NCBI RefSeq assembly: GCF_030652515.1
Contig: NZ_JAUSAR010000009.1
Coordinates: forward strand, 1 to 53,932
Source: Aquabacterium sp.
GTDB lineage: Bacteria; Pseudomonadota; Gammaproteobacteria; Burkholderiales; Burkholderiaceae_C
DNA length: 53,932 nucleotides
Reading direction: 5' to 3'
Both the position numbers and the translations under genes were made by a program. Under the pieces are notes generated by a model. The model was not told the DNA's origin. It worked only from the letters and a program-made list of their open reading frames with translations, and did not search any database. Positions within the stretch are counted from its first letter, which is position 1. The number at the start of each line of letters is the position of its first letter. Positions 10,601-19,163 of the stretch are shown here, in pieces.

Positions 10601-11344
10601 ATGAAGATCGTCGTGATCGGGGGCACCGGCCTCATCGGAACCAAGCTCGTCGCACAACTCACCGCGCGCGGTCACGAAGCCGTGGCCGCCTCGCCCAACA
10701 CCGGCGTCAACACACTCACGGGCGAAGGCCTGGCTGAAGCGCTCAAGGGTGCGCAAGTGGTGGTTGATGTGGCCAACTCGCCTTCGTTCGAGGACAAGGC
10801 CGTGCTCGAATTTTTTGAAACCTCGGGGCACAACCTGATGGCGGCCGAAGCGGTGGCGGGCGTGCAGCACCATGTGGCCCTGTCGGTGGTGGGCACAGAG
10901 CGCCTGCAGGACAGTGGCTACTTCCGCGCCAAGCTCGCGCAGGAAAAGCTCATCAAGGCCTCGCCCATCCCGTACACCATCGTGCGCGCCACGCAGTTCA
11001 TGGAGTTCCTCGGCGCCATCGCGCAGGCAGGCACCGAAGGGCAGACGGTGCGCTTGTCGCCTGCCATGGTTCAACCGATTGCGTCAGACGATGTCGCTGC
11101 CGCCATGGCCGATGCAGCGCTGGGCACACCGGTCAACGGCATGGTCGAGATCGCGGGGCCGGAGCGGGTGGGGCTGTCTGGCCTGGTTCAACGCTACCTG
11201 ACGGCCATGGGTGACCCACGCACCGTGGTGGCGGATGCGAAAGCGCCCTATTTTGGCTTGCAGCTTGACGACGGATCGCTCACGCCCGGTGACAAGCCGA
11301 CTCTGGGCGCCACCACCTTCGAGAACTGGTTGGCCAAGCGATGA
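10601..11344 (+). CDS. NmrA-like NAD(P)-binding SDR family oxidoreductase
   Basis: 247 residues from ATG 10601. The N-terminal dinucleotide motif is MKIVVIGGTGLIGTKLV. The rest (NLMAAEAVAGVQHHVALSVVGTERL, YFRAKLAQEKLIK, YTIVRATQFMEFL) is typical of atypical SDR/NmrA proteins of the YtfG or anhydrase-like type, which have lost the classical YxxxK site in favour of a motif such as YFRAK. It may reduce quinones or sense redox state. It is transcribed away from the GlxA-type regulator, a pairing often seen for regulator and target. No specific substrate can be given. Confidence 0.8.
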   Translation: MKIVVIGGTGLIGTKLVAQLTARGHEAVAASPNTGVNTLTGEGLAEALKGAQVVVDVANSPSFEDKAVLEFFETSGHNLMAAEAVAGVQHHVALSVVGTERLQDSGYFRAKLAQEKLIKASPIPYTIVRATQFMEFLGAIAQAGTEGQTVRLSPAMVQPIASDDVAAAMADAALGTPVNGMVEIAGPERVGLSGLVQRYLTAMGDPRTVVADAKAPYFGLQLDDGSLTPGDKPTLGATTFENWLAKR

Positions 11345-11384
11345 ACGTTGGCAAAGGGTTTTTCATCCGCTTCTTCTGCGTGCT

Positions 11385-11795
11385 TCATGCGGCCGGGCCA
11401 TTTTCCTCATACCTGGGCGCATGGGCATCGTCTTGCGCCGTCCACCAGTTGGCCCTGGAGGCGTCGTAGATGTGGATGCCGATTTTGCTTTTGACATGCC
11501 CCTGCAGCGTGCCCACCCTCAGCCGCAGCACCCCGGGCAGCGAGGTGCGCTGGCTGAACAGCGGCGAGCCACAGGTCTTGCAGAAGCAGCGGTACTTGCC
11601 AGGCGACGACTCGTAACGCTGGATCAGGTTGACGCCCGAGAGCCAATCCACTTGCGATTCGTCCAACGGGATGTTGGTGACGAAAGGCGTGCCCTGCGCA
11701 CGGCGGCATTGGCCGCAGTGGCAGACCTGGATGGGCGGCAAGTCGCCGGAGATGGTGAAAGTGACGCCCCCGCAGAGGCAACTGCCACGGTGCAT
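11385..11795 (-). CDS. GFA-family (glutathione-dependent formaldehyde-activating-like) zinc protein
   Basis: 136 residues, normal for the Gfa/CENP-V fold. The zinc ligands are visible as SCLCGGV near the N-terminus, CHCGQCRRAQG about residues 25-35, and CFCKTCGSPLF about residues 70-80. Most members have unknown function; a few were linked to S-hydroxymethylglutathione formation. It is preceded by AGGAGGG, which partly lies in a hairpin. It follows the lipase gene on the same strand after 55 bp. Confidence 0.85.
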   Translation of the reverse strand: MHRGSCLCGGVTFTISGDLPPIQVCHCGQCRRAQGTPFVTNIPLDESQVDWLSGVNLIQRYESSPGKYRCFCKTCGSPLFSQRTSLPGVLRLRVGTLQGHVKSKIGIHIYDASRANWWTAQDDAHAPRYEENGPAA

Positions 11796-11804
11796 GACCG
11801 CCCT

Positions 11805-11824
11805 CCTGAAACCTTGATTTCAGG
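11805..11824. other. 7-bp inverted repeat next to the GFA ribosome binding site
   Basis: CCTGAAA (11805-11811) and TTTCAGG (11818-11824) form a perfect 7-bp stem with a 6-nt loop between the lipase stop and the GFA start. On the minus-strand transcript the 3' arm overlaps the first bases of the AGGAGGG Shine-Dalgarno of GFA. No U-run follows, so it is not a classical terminator; it could hinder GFA translation. Confidence 0.35.
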
Positions 11825-11850
11825 AAGTTTGACAGATCTTTCCTTGCACC

Positions 11851-13074
11851 TTACTTGCAGTTGTTCGGCGCCACCTTGCCGTCGAAACGGTTGAGCAGGT
11901 AAGTCATGCCGCCACTCAGGCCCAGGGCGCCCAACACGTGGTCGGTGCCCTTGACTGGCTTGTACTCCAACGTAGCCTTGTTGGCGCAGTAGTACGCCGC
12001 CAGCTTGTCCACATCGGCAATGGGCATCAGCTGATCACCAACACTTTGAAAGATGTGAAGCGGGATCTTGGGCGTGTACTGGCCCATGGTGTTCTCGGCG
12101 TTGACGGCCTGCATCAGGGGCAGGTTCAGGAAGTTGGGATCCTTCAACAGGTCAGAGCCCTTCTTGTAGGCGTAGGCCGTCAGCAGATTGGGCGAACCGG
12201 TCAGGCAACGTGTGCCGATGTCCTTGATGGCCTCAACGCCCGCCGGGGTGGCGTAGTCCTCGACCTTGATCTCAGGGTAGCCGCGCGACAAGCCCACGAC
12301 CGCACCCAGGTAAGCACCAGCCCAGAACGTGCCATCGACCTTCTTGGCCACGTTGATCGGGTTGACGGGCAAGCCGCCTTGGGCTGCGCCAATGATCTTC
12401 AATTCGGGTGCATAAACGCCCGCCAGCTCAGCGGCCCAGGCCGTGGCAAAGCCACCGCCAGAGTAGCCCAGCATGCCCACAGGCGTCAGCGCATTCAAGC
12501 CGGCCTTGCTGAACCTTTGCGTGGCACGGATGCCATCAAGCACACCCTGGCCACTGTTCTTGGCCACGATCCACTGCGACTCAAGGCCTTCGTAGTCGGC
12601 CATGGTCACGACGTAGCCTTTGTTCAGCGCCGACTGGAAGAAGGTTTTCTCCAGCAGTGTGTTGGACGTGGCTTGACCCGAAGGTGAACAATCCAGCGTG
12701 AGGCTGTCATAGAAGGATTGGTAGGACAGCAGCTTGCGACCGGTGGCCGGTGCAGCCTTGGGGATCAAGACGGTGGTCACCATGGCCACGGGCTGGTTCT
12801 TGGTGTTGGTCGAGCGGTACATCACCTGCCAGCCTTCCTTGAGGCTGGTGCCCAACGAAGCGGCGGGCAGCGCGCGATAGCGCAGCACGTTGCCAGGGGC
12901 TTCGGCGGCCAGCGCATCGCTGGTCGGCGAGGTGTAGAAGGCATCGGTGGTGGGTTTGAGTTTGGCATCAACCGTGGGATACAGCTGTTGAGCCTGGGCC
13001 AGGTTGGTCATGGACAAGGCGCTCAGGCAGGCAAGGCTGGCCAGGGTGGTCAGGCGTTTCACGGTTCGATTCAT
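11851..13074 (-). CDS. Secreted lipase of the secretory lipase (LIP) family
   Basis: 407 residues with a Sec signal peptide (LTTLASLACLSALSMTNLAQAQ, cleavage expected near residue 28). The alpha/beta-hydrolase nucleophile elbow is GYSGGG with Ser205. Upstream are LLSYQSFYDSLTLDCSPS and TMADYEGLESQW, and near the end HIFQSVGDQLMPIAD and KGTDHVLGALG, which supply likely Asp and His of the triad. This matches the secretory lipase family (Candida LIP-like, with bacterial members) hydrolysing esters outside the cytoplasm. It lies downstream of the PETase-like gene on the same strand, 111 bp away. The specific ester is unknown. Confidence 0.82.
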   Translation of the reverse strand: MNRTVKRLTTLASLACLSALSMTNLAQAQQLYPTVDAKLKPTTDAFYTSPTSDALAAEAPGNVLRYRALPAASLGTSLKEGWQVMYRSTNTKNQPVAMVTTVLIPKAAPATGRKLLSYQSFYDSLTLDCSPSGQATSNTLLEKTFFQSALNKGYVVTMADYEGLESQWIVAKNSGQGVLDGIRATQRFSKAGLNALTPVGMLGYSGGGFATAWAAELAGVYAPELKIIGAAQGGLPVNPINVAKKVDGTFWAGAYLGAVVGLSRGYPEIKVEDYATPAGVEAIKDIGTRCLTGSPNLLTAYAYKKGSDLLKDPNFLNLPLMQAVNAENTMGQYTPKIPLHIFQSVGDQLMPIADVDKLAAYYCANKATLEYKPVKGTDHVLGALGLSGGMTYLLNRFDGKVAPNNCK

Positions 13075-13185
13075 GTTGTTCCTTTAACGGGGTTTGATTT
13101 GATTGGAAGGGGCGGGGTCAGATCAATCTCTTGGCGTTTTCCCGTTGAGACAAGGGGAAACACACCCACTGAACAGGGGGCTGGC

Positions 13186-14061
13186 TCAGAAGCCTTGAAC
13201 CAAGAAGCGGCTGAATTCACCTTCGTCGATGCCACCCTTGACCATGGCGTCGTAACGCATGTCTTCGTCCAGAAAGCGCTTGAGCCAGGCCACCGAGGCC
13301 TTGCCTGAGGTTGTCAAGTGCGCCTTGCTGCCAAGGAAGGTGGAGCACAGGTGGCCCGCGCCTTTGATTTCGATTTCGGCGCGCGGCAGCAAAGGGTTCA
13401 AGCTGGCAAAGAACAGGTCCGAGTGCGTCTTGTTCGTCGCGATGTTGTCTTTCTCACACGCCACGATCAGCGTCGGAATCGCATTGCCTGCAAAGCTTTT
13501 GGTGGTGTGCCAGGGTTGAAGCGCCACCACGGCCTTGAGCGTCTTGTCGGCCACGGCAGCGCTCAGCACTGCACCGCCCCCCATGGAGTTGCCCATCACC
13601 GCGCGGCGGGTCACATCGGTCACCGCCGCATACGGCACCTGCCCTGCCTTGGCCAGATCGACCACATGCTGCAAGCCACCGGCCACGGCAAGGGCGCGGA
13701 TGTCGGGCGTGTCAGCGCTGGCCACGCTGTCCAGGTTGATCACCACAAAGCCGTGAGACGCCACCTTCTTCACCAGCGTTTCATAGACCGCCTGGAAGGC
13801 CAGGAAGCCGGGCATCATGGCCACCACACCGAAGGTCTGGCCTGGTGCCTGCGGGTAGTAAACCGTGGCGCCACCGTAGTTGTGGCTCTTGGCATCGGCC
13901 CTCGAAATCTTGAAGGCGCTCACCGCATAGGGACCTGTGGCATTCAGCAGGGCTGCGGTAGGGTCCGGGCCACGCTCGTACCCGGCGGCCTGGGCCTGGG
14001 CCGTCATCAGCGCACAGGCCGACAGCATCAGGGTACAAAGAAATCGGCGAGTGATGTTCAT
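13186..14061 (-). CDS. Exported PETase-like / cutinase-family polyester hydrolase
   Basis: 291 residues from ATG 14059-14061; a GTG 18 bp upstream is also possible. A signal peptide (RRFLCTLMLSACALMTAQAQA) is followed by YERGPDPTAALL, very like the YARGPNPTAASL start of mature Ideonella sakaiensis PETase as I recall it. Other shared blocks are ATVYYP, MPGF, ASHGFVVI, GNSMGGG, QPWHTT, PTLIVACEKDNIA, KGAGHLCS and VAWLKRFLDEDMRY. The inferred triad is Ser159, Asp205, His237. Trp184 matches the PETase substrate-binding Trp; Phe86 replaces the oxyanion Tyr; Asn158 replaces Trp159. Cys202 and Cys239 match the extra active-site disulfide of PETase-type enzymes, whereas the C-terminal disulfide is absent. 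Polyester or cutin-like hydrolysis is inferred, not shown. Confidence 0.8.
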   Translation of the reverse strand: MNITRRFLCTLMLSACALMTAQAQAAGYERGPDPTAALLNATGPYAVSAFKISRADAKSHNYGGATVYYPQAPGQTFGVVAMMPGFLAFQAVYETLVKKVASHGFVVINLDSVASADTPDIRALAVAGGLQHVVDLAKAGQVPYAAVTDVTRRAVMGNSMGGGAVLSAAVADKTLKAVVALQPWHTTKSFAGNAIPTLIVACEKDNIATNKTHSDLFFASLNPLLPRAEIEIKGAGHLCSTFLGSKAHLTTSGKASVAWLKRFLDEDMRYDAMVKGGIDEGEFSRFLVQGF

Positions 14062-14211
14062 GGTGGACCTTGCGTTCACGGGCAGATTGGAGCTGCCCGG
14101 ATGCTAGGTCCCCGTTGCCATGGCCGCATGGGCCGAACCGGCCAATCATTGGCTTTGTCGGTGCGGACTTTCCCGGTTGTTTTTCATTTAACGAACCACA
14201 AACAGGCGTGG

Positions 14212-15264
14212 TCAGGGAAGCGGCAGTCGGCCGATGGCGGGATATTCGATGCTGCCAAAGTAAAGTGCGCCCCCCCGCTCGCGCACGCTGGTGATCGGCG
14301 CATACGCGCCCTGGGTGGCATCTTGCAGGTCCGCCACCACCTGGCCATGAACATCCAGCTTCAGCACGCGAGCGTGCTTGGCGGCTTTGGGCCGCATGCT
14401 CTCTGGAATGCGGTACACCGCCTTCAGCAGCCAGGGGTAAGGCAGCATTCGATCGAGCAGTGCATCGCGAGGCGCGAAAAGCGCCAGCCAGAACCCCTCG
14501 CGGCCGTTGTAGCTGATGTTGTCGGGAAACCCGGGCAGGTTCTCCAGGAACGGCTCATAGTGCCCCGCCTTCGGCCCCTTGAGCCAATAGCGCATCACAC
14601 GATACTGAAGCGTCTCGGAGATCAGCAGATACGCCTCGTCAGGCCCCAAAGTCACCCCATTGGCCACATGCAGGCCGGCCACCAAGGTCTTCGCCTGTTT
14701 GGTTTGCGGGTCGTAACTGATCAACCGGCCATGGTTGCCATGCTCAAACACGTCCGCCATCATCTTGTTCAAGCCATACTTGGATGAGGCATCGGAAAAG
14801 TAAACCATGCCCGACTTGGCCTGCACCACGTCGTCGGTCAGCCTGAACGGGACCCCGTCAGCCTGGGTGGCCAGCACCTCCACCTTGCCCTGCGTGACGC
14901 GCAGCAAGCCTTTGACGGCATCGGCCACCAACACTGCGCTGCCATCGGCCAAGGCAAAGGTCCCCCATGGCCGCCCGCCGGTGTTGGCGAGCTCTTCATG
15001 CGTCAGGCCATCAGCGGCCAAGCGAACGACGCGCCCGTCGGCATAGCCGGCGTATATCCGCCCGGCCTCGTCGAATGAGATGCCCTCCGGCCCTACCCCC
15101 CAATTCAAGCCTATCCGCTTGATGCCTTTGAGGGCTTGGTTCGGCGCGGCTTGCTGGGCGAGCGGCGGTGGTGTCCAGGCCCGGGGGGTGATCTCCACAG
15201 GCCAAAGCGAAAGGTAAGCAAGGGCGGCGAGCACGGTCGCGCCCATGATGTGCAATGGTTTCAT
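14212..15264 (-). CDS. SMP-30/gluconolactonase/strictosidine-synthase-like protein
   Basis: 350 residues with an N-terminal hydrophobic segment (IMGATVLAALAYLSLWPV) that acts as signal or membrane anchor. The six-bladed propeller features include GPEGISFDEAGRIYAGYADGRV, GGRPWGTFALADGS, DDVVQAKSGMVYFSDAS, HVANGVTLGPDEAYLLISET and LPGFPDNISYNG, as in strictosidine synthase-like lactonases and paraoxonase relatives. It would act on a lactone or similar substrate at the outer face of the membrane. It lies 6 bp after the phytanoyl-CoA dioxygenase-like gene on the same strand, so the two form an operon. Its precise reaction is unknown. Confidence 0.78.
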   Translation of the reverse strand: MKPLHIMGATVLAALAYLSLWPVEITPRAWTPPPLAQQAAPNQALKGIKRIGLNWGVGPEGISFDEAGRIYAGYADGRVVRLAADGLTHEELANTGGRPWGTFALADGSAVLVADAVKGLLRVTQGKVEVLATQADGVPFRLTDDVVQAKSGMVYFSDASSKYGLNKMMADVFEHGNHGRLISYDPQTKQAKTLVAGLHVANGVTLGPDEAYLLISETLQYRVMRYWLKGPKAGHYEPFLENLPGFPDNISYNGREGFWLALFAPRDALLDRMLPYPWLLKAVYRIPESMRPKAAKHARVLKLDVHGQVVADLQDATQGAYAPITSVRERGGALYFGSIEYPAIGRLPLP

Positions 15265-15270
15265 GCGGGC

Positions 15271-16272
15271 TCAGCTGCGTTGGTCTTCGGAAGGCTTGAT
15301 GTCGGTCGGGTTGGACCAGGTCTGACGGGGAATGGCGGCCTTGCTGCCATTGAGCTGCAGCTTGGCCGCCGACACCGCGTTCTGAACGGCAGACGTCAGC
15401 AACTTGTGGGTGATGGGGGTTTCAGGCTGCACACGGGCATTGCGCTCAGCCGCATCGTGGCGCGGCAAGATGATGGGAAAGGCCGCACCCTTGAGCGGGC
15501 CACCTTCCTTGGACTCGTGCCGGTAGTGGATCGGCATGCGTTTGGCACTCGGCTGGTAGGTGACATCGTCGCCCGTCCACCTCAATGCCAAGGCACGCCG
15601 CCGCCGCGTGCGCGAGCTGTTGCCGTAGGAGCCATGCAAGGTCAGCGGGTGGAACATCAGGATGTCGCCCGGCTCCATGTCCCAGTGCAGCAGCTCGTAC
15701 TTGTCCAGGTTGGCGTTGATGTCCGGGATGTCGTCCATCGACTCGTCGATGATGGCGGCCACATAGTCCGGCGACAAGGCCTTGAAGCGCTGCGGCCATT
15801 TGTGCGAACCCTTGACATACAGCAGCCCGCTGTTGTCCTTGTTGACCGGGTCCAGTGGAATCCAGAACGAGGTGACCTGCTCGCCACGGATGGGCCAGAA
15901 ACTCAAATCCTGGTGCCAGGGTGTGGGGGCGTCCGTCCCGGGCTCCTTGACGAACATCTGGTCATAGAAGAAGCGCACTTCTTTCGACTTCATCAGATCT
16001 TGTGCCCAACGCGCAAACGGGCCGTAGTAGACCAGGTCGCGCAGGACATCGATGCGCTTCCACAAGAAGATGTCCATCTTGTAGCCCTCAACCTTCCTCG
16101 ACATGAACTTGCCAACCATGGACTGGTCGCGCAACGCTTCTTCGAGGCCCTCTTCGACCATGGCAACCCAGTTGGGGTCAATGGCCTGGCGCACCATGAG
16201 GACGCCGTCTTCTTCATAGCGTTCAAGCTCTTCGTCGGTCAACCTGCGGACGGGGTGGGCGGGAAAACTCAT
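15271..16272 (-). CDS. Phytanoyl-CoA dioxygenase (PhyH) family Fe(II)/2-oxoglutarate oxygenase
   Basis: 333 residues from ATG 16270-16272, preceded by AAGAGGTG; a GTG 6 bp earlier is less likely. The PhyH core is clear: LTDEELERYEEDGVLMVRQ at the N-terminus, then the iron-binding HxD (TPWHQDLSFWP), the SFWIPLDPVNKDNSGLLYVKGSH block, and a distal His and Arg in MFHPLTLHGSYGNSSRTRRRALAL. These enzymes hydroxylate aliphatic positions using oxygen and 2-oxoglutarate. It is the first gene of a two-gene operon with the SMP-30-like gene and divergent from a TetR gene that probably represses it. Confidence 0.85.
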   Translation of the reverse strand: MSFPAHPVRRLTDEELERYEEDGVLMVRQAIDPNWVAMVEEGLEEALRDQSMVGKFMSRKVEGYKMDIFLWKRIDVLRDLVYYGPFARWAQDLMKSKEVRFFYDQMFVKEPGTDAPTPWHQDLSFWPIRGEQVTSFWIPLDPVNKDNSGLLYVKGSHKWPQRFKALSPDYVAAIIDESMDDIPDINANLDKYELLHWDMEPGDILMFHPLTLHGSYGNSSRTRRRRALALRWTGDDVTYQPSAKRMPIHYRHESKEGGPLKGAAFPIILPRHDAAERNARVQPETPITHKLLTSAVQNAVSAAKLQLNGSKAAIPRQTWSNPTDIKPSEDQRS

Positions 16273-16305
16273 GGGCACCTCTTTTAACTGATTAATTCAT
16301 CAATT

Positions 16306-16345
16306 ATGATTTATCGATCATTAACGTGCATCCTGGGGTATACCC
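16306..16345. promoter_or_regulatory. Candidate TetR operator region between PhyH and TetR genes
   Basis: The 109-bp divergent gap has an AT-rich stretch with the inverted repeat ATGAT-6-ATCAT (16306-16321) and a perfect 10-bp palindrome GGGTATACCC (16336-16345), 37 bp before the TetR start. One or both could be operator half-sites for the adjacent TetR. Short palindromes occur by chance, so this is tentative. Confidence 0.35.
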
Positions 16346-16381
16346 TGCAGCACGAGCGCGCTCAGGCTGGGTGGTAGGCTC

Positions 16382-17098
16382 ATGCTCATGAAAGCCGCAG
16401 ATGTCCCCATGCCGACCACCGAGAAAGCACCCCGCGGCGCCAGGCGCAAGCGCGACACACGGGCCCGTTTGCTGGGTGCCGCCTTGCACTTGATGGCCGA
16501 TCGGGGGGTGGCCGGGGTCACGATCAACGAGATCACCGAGCAGGCGGATGTCGGGTTCGGCTCGTTCTACAACCACTTCGCTTCAAAGGACGTGATCCAC
16601 GCCGCCCTCATCGAAGAGGTCATCGGGCACTTCGCGGTGGCGCTGGACAAACTGGGCGAGCAACTGAGCGATCCGGCTGAAAAAATCGCCGCGTCCGCCC
16701 GCTACACAGTGCTGCGCGGGCGCGCTGACCCGCTGTGGGGGCGGTTTGTTTTTCAAACCAGCTTCAGCCGCGACAGCATGACCACCGGCCTGGGCAAGTA
16801 CCTGCTGCAAGACATCGGCAAAGGCGTGTCTTCAGGTCGATTCACCGTGGCAGACCTGCCTTCTGTCTACATCGCGGTGGGCAGCACCATCCTGGGTGCC
16901 TTGGCGGCGGTGTCAGACCCAGGCCGCAAGGGCGCCGAAGCCACGCCAGATATCTTTGGCGATGAAGCCACCTTGTCCGAACGCATCGCGGCCATCTTGC
17001 TGACCGTGCTGGGCTTGAGCACAGCAGAAGCGCAAGACATCGCGCGCCGCCCGCTTCCACACATCGAGCTACCCGCCAATCCATTCGCACAGGCCTGA
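16382..17098 (+). CDS. TetR-family regulator, divergent from the PhyH operon
   Basis: 238 residues from ATG 16382 (a second ATG lies at 16388). The N-terminal HTH is TRARLLGAALHLMADRGVAGVTINEITEQADVGFGSFYNHFASKDVIHAAL over residues about 25-75, typical TetR with the terminal FYNHF recognition helix. The C-terminal ligand domain is not diagnostic (DPLWGRFVFQTSF). It is transcribed away from the phyH-like gene across a region with palindromes, so autoregulation and repression of that operon are expected. The ligand is unknown. Confidence 0.88.
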   Translation: MLMKAADVPMPTTEKAPRGARRKRDTRARLLGAALHLMADRGVAGVTINEITEQADVGFGSFYNHFASKDVIHAALIEEVIGHFAVALDKLGEQLSDPAEKIAASARYTVLRGRADPLWGRFVFQTSFSRDSMTTGLGKYLLQDIGKGVSSGRFTVADLPSVYIAVGSTILGALAAVSDPGRKGAEATPDIFGDEATLSERIAAILLTVLGLSTAEAQDIARRPLPHIELPANPFAQA

Positions 17099-17130
17099 CA
17101 GGCCCTGGGGAAAGCACGGCTGCCCAAGCA

Positions 17131-17146
17131 TGTACCACTTGGTACA
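17131..17146. promoter_or_regulatory. Perfect palindrome TGTACCA-CT-TGGTACA, probable TetR operator
   Basis: Two 7-bp arms that are exact reverse complements around a CT centre lie 8 bp before the next TetR start. The position and symmetry fit an autoregulatory operator controlling the TetR-hydrolase operon. There is no visible Shine-Dalgarno between palindrome and ATG. Confidence 0.55.
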
Positions 17147-17154
17147 TTTTGTCC

Positions 17155-17757
17155 ATGCCGAAAGCCCCCACCCACCCACGCGCCACCTCCGATCAAGCCA
17201 CCACCTTGCTGGATCAGGCGATCGCGCATGTCTTGGCCCATGGCTACAGCGACCAATCACTGCGCAGCATGGCCACCAGCCTGGGCACCAGCCACCGCAT
17301 GCTCAGCTACTACTTTGGCGATGTGGACGGCTTCTGGGAGGCCGTGGTCGAGCACCTGCGCAACACGGATCAACACCGACGGGCTGGCATGGCCCAAGGC
17401 CAGGTCTTCACGGTTCCGCCCATCGAAGAGGTCTGGCAGCACTTCACCTCGCCCAGCTACCTGCCCGTGTTCCAGCTGATGCTCGAGATCTACGTCAAGG
17501 CCCTGCGTGATCGGCAACGCTTTGGCGATTTTCTGGCGCATGCGGTGGACGGCTGGATTGGCCGCGTGGCCCAGTCCCTGCAAACCCAGCACGGTCTGAG
17601 CAAGGCCAAGGCTCGCACTCGCGCCCGGCTTGAACTGGCCATCGTGCGCGGCTTGCTGCTTGACCTGTTGACCACGGGCGACAAGGTCGGCACCACCCAA
17701 GCCATCAAACACTACGCCCAACTGATTCAACAACCCCGACAGGAGACCACCCCATGA
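17155..17757 (+). CDS. TetR-family regulator of the exported hydrolase operon
   Basis: 200 residues from ATG 17155; a TTG at 17149 is an alternative. HTH about residues 18-58: LLDQAIAHVLAHGYSDQSLRSMATSLGTSHRMLSYYFGDVDGFWEAV is its span, with SYYF as the recognition helix end. The C-terminal domain has no recognised ligand signature. It overlaps the following exported hydrolase by 4 bp (ATGA), so both are one transcript, and a perfect palindrome sits just upstream. No ribosome binding site is visible, so translation may be leaderless or start at the TTG. Confidence 0.85.
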   Translation: MPKAPTHPRATSDQATTLLDQAIAHVLAHGYSDQSLRSMATSLGTSHRMLSYYFGDVDGFWEAVVEHLRNTDQHRRAGMAQGQVFTVPPIEEVWQHFTSPSYLPVFQLMLEIYVKALRDRQRFGDFLAHAVDGWIGRVAQSLQTQHGLSKAKARTRARLELAIVRGLLLDLLTTGDKVGTTQAIKHYAQLIQQPRQETTP

Positions 17758-19163
17758 TCCGCCACACCACCTGGAGGGCGGCATCGCTGGCCTGCCTGAG
17801 TTTGCTGAGCACCCAGGCCGCCCGGGCCGATCTCATCGCCGACATCCCTGCAGGCACCGGTTACGCCGCTTGGGAGTTGTGCACACGCACCCAGCAAAGC
17901 GGTGATGACTACCTGCGCGTGCGCTGGCTCTACACCGCGCCCAAGGTCCAACCCTTGCCCATCGTGTGGACCATCAAGTACAGCCCTGGCAGCAAGGTGG
18001 ACGTGAGCAGCTTCATCCCCTTCATCACCCACAAGCGCACCGCCGTTTACCGCAAAGGCCTGGGCTGCACGCTCGTGCCACCGGGTGCCACCGAAGCGGG
18101 CGTGCGCGCCCAGGCTTTCAAACCGGTGGCCCTGCCGCTGCCCTCCGTGCAGTCATGGCCTGCCGGCGAAGGCCCCACCGAAGCAGCGCGGCTCACCCCA
18201 GCGCAGGCTGCCTTGCTGGCCACCCATGGCGAGCGCATCTTCACCGAGACCACCACCAAGCTCAACCAGAAGCAGAACGCCCTGGCCTTCCTCGTGGCGC
18301 GCGATGGCCACCTGGTGTACGAACGTTATGCGCGCGACTACCGGCGTGATCAGCCCCAACTGGGCTGGTCCATGACCAAGTCGCTCACAGGTCTGATGGC
18401 GGGGGTGATGGCCACCGATGGCCGCCTGGATTTGGACGCCCCCGTGGGCCTGCCCCAGTGGGCTGGCAGCGCCAAGGCGGCCATCACCTGGAAGCAGTTG
18501 CTCAACATGGCCCCGGGCATGGCCTGGAGCGAAGGCTATGACGGCGCCAGCGATGCCACCGAAATGCTGTTCTCTCAGCCCAACCAAGGCGCGTGGGCCG
18601 CTGACCGGCCCCTGACGGCCACCCCAGGCACCGTCTTCAACTACTCCACGGGCTTTGCCACCGTGGCCACCTATGCCATGAAGCAGGTGCTGGGCGGCAG
18701 CCACCAGGCGCTGTACGACTACTACCAGCAGCGCTTGTTCGCGCCACTGGGCATCCGCCAGGGCGTGATCGAGCCCGACGCCAGCGGCACACCAGTGGGG
18801 GGCGCACGTGGCGTGTTGCGCCCCGTGGACTGGTTGAGGCTGGGGCAGTTGGTGGCGCAAGACGGCCAGTGGCAGGGCCAGACCTTGATCGCGCCTGAGG
18901 TGATGAAGTTCCTGGTGGGCCCCTCACCGGCCAGCACCGAGTACGGCGGCTTCATCTGGCGCCAGCCCGCCACGGCGATCCCCGATGCCGTCCGTGCCCG
19001 ACTGCCCGCCGACCTGGTCTGGTTCGCCGGACACATGGGCCAGTTCCTCGTGATCGTGCCCAGCCAGAATCTGGTGGTGCTGCGCATGGGCGTGTCGTTC
19101 GACAAGGACCAGGCGCGCGCGCTGGTGTTCGAGGCCGTGGCGGACATGGTGGAACAACGCTGA
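17754..19163 (+). CDS. Exported serine hydrolase, beta-lactamase/NylB fold (class C type)
   Basis: 469 residues; start ATG 17754 with AGGAG 9 bp before. A signal peptide (TWRAASLACLSLLSTQAARA) is followed by about 110 residues of unknown N-terminal domain, then the beta-lactamase fold. The catalytic SxxK is SMTK (Ser206, Lys209) in LGWSMTKSLTGLMAGVM. The second motif is FNYSTG, similar to the Tyr motif of 6-aminohexanoate-dimer hydrolases, and WFAGHMGQFLVIVP supplies the third (HxG-like). Related enzymes hydrolyse esters, amides or nylon oligomers rather than beta-lactams. It is translationally coupled to the preceding TetR gene and followed by a Tat-exported amidohydrolase. Confidence 0.82.
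   Translation: MIRHTTWRAASLACLSLLSTQAARADLIADIPAGTGYAAWELCTRTQQSGDDYLRVRWLYTAPKVQPLPIVWTIKYSPGSKVDVSSFIPFITHKRTAVYRKGLGCTLVPPGATEAGVRAQAFKPVALPLPSVQSWPAGEGPTEAARLTPAQAALLATHGERIFTETTTKLNQKQNALAFLVARDGHLVYERYARDYRRDQPQLGWSMTKSLTGLMAGVMATDGRLDLDAPVGLPQWAGSAKAAITWKQLLNMAPGMAWSEGYDGASDATEMLFSQPNQGAWAADRPLTATPGTVFNYSTGFATVATYAMKQVLGGSHQALYDYYQQRLFAPLGIRQGVIEPDASGTPVGGARGVLRPVDWLRLGQLVAQDGQWQGQTLIAPEVMKFLVGPSPASTEYGGFIWRQPATAIPDAVRARLPADLVWFAGHMGQFLVIVPSQNLVVLRMGVSFDKDQARALVFEAVADMVEQR

Noticed and set aside
13318..14787. 489-residue plus-strand ORF across the PETase-like and SMP-30-like genes
   Set aside because: Lies opposite two supported genes and spans their intergenic gap; no protein features.
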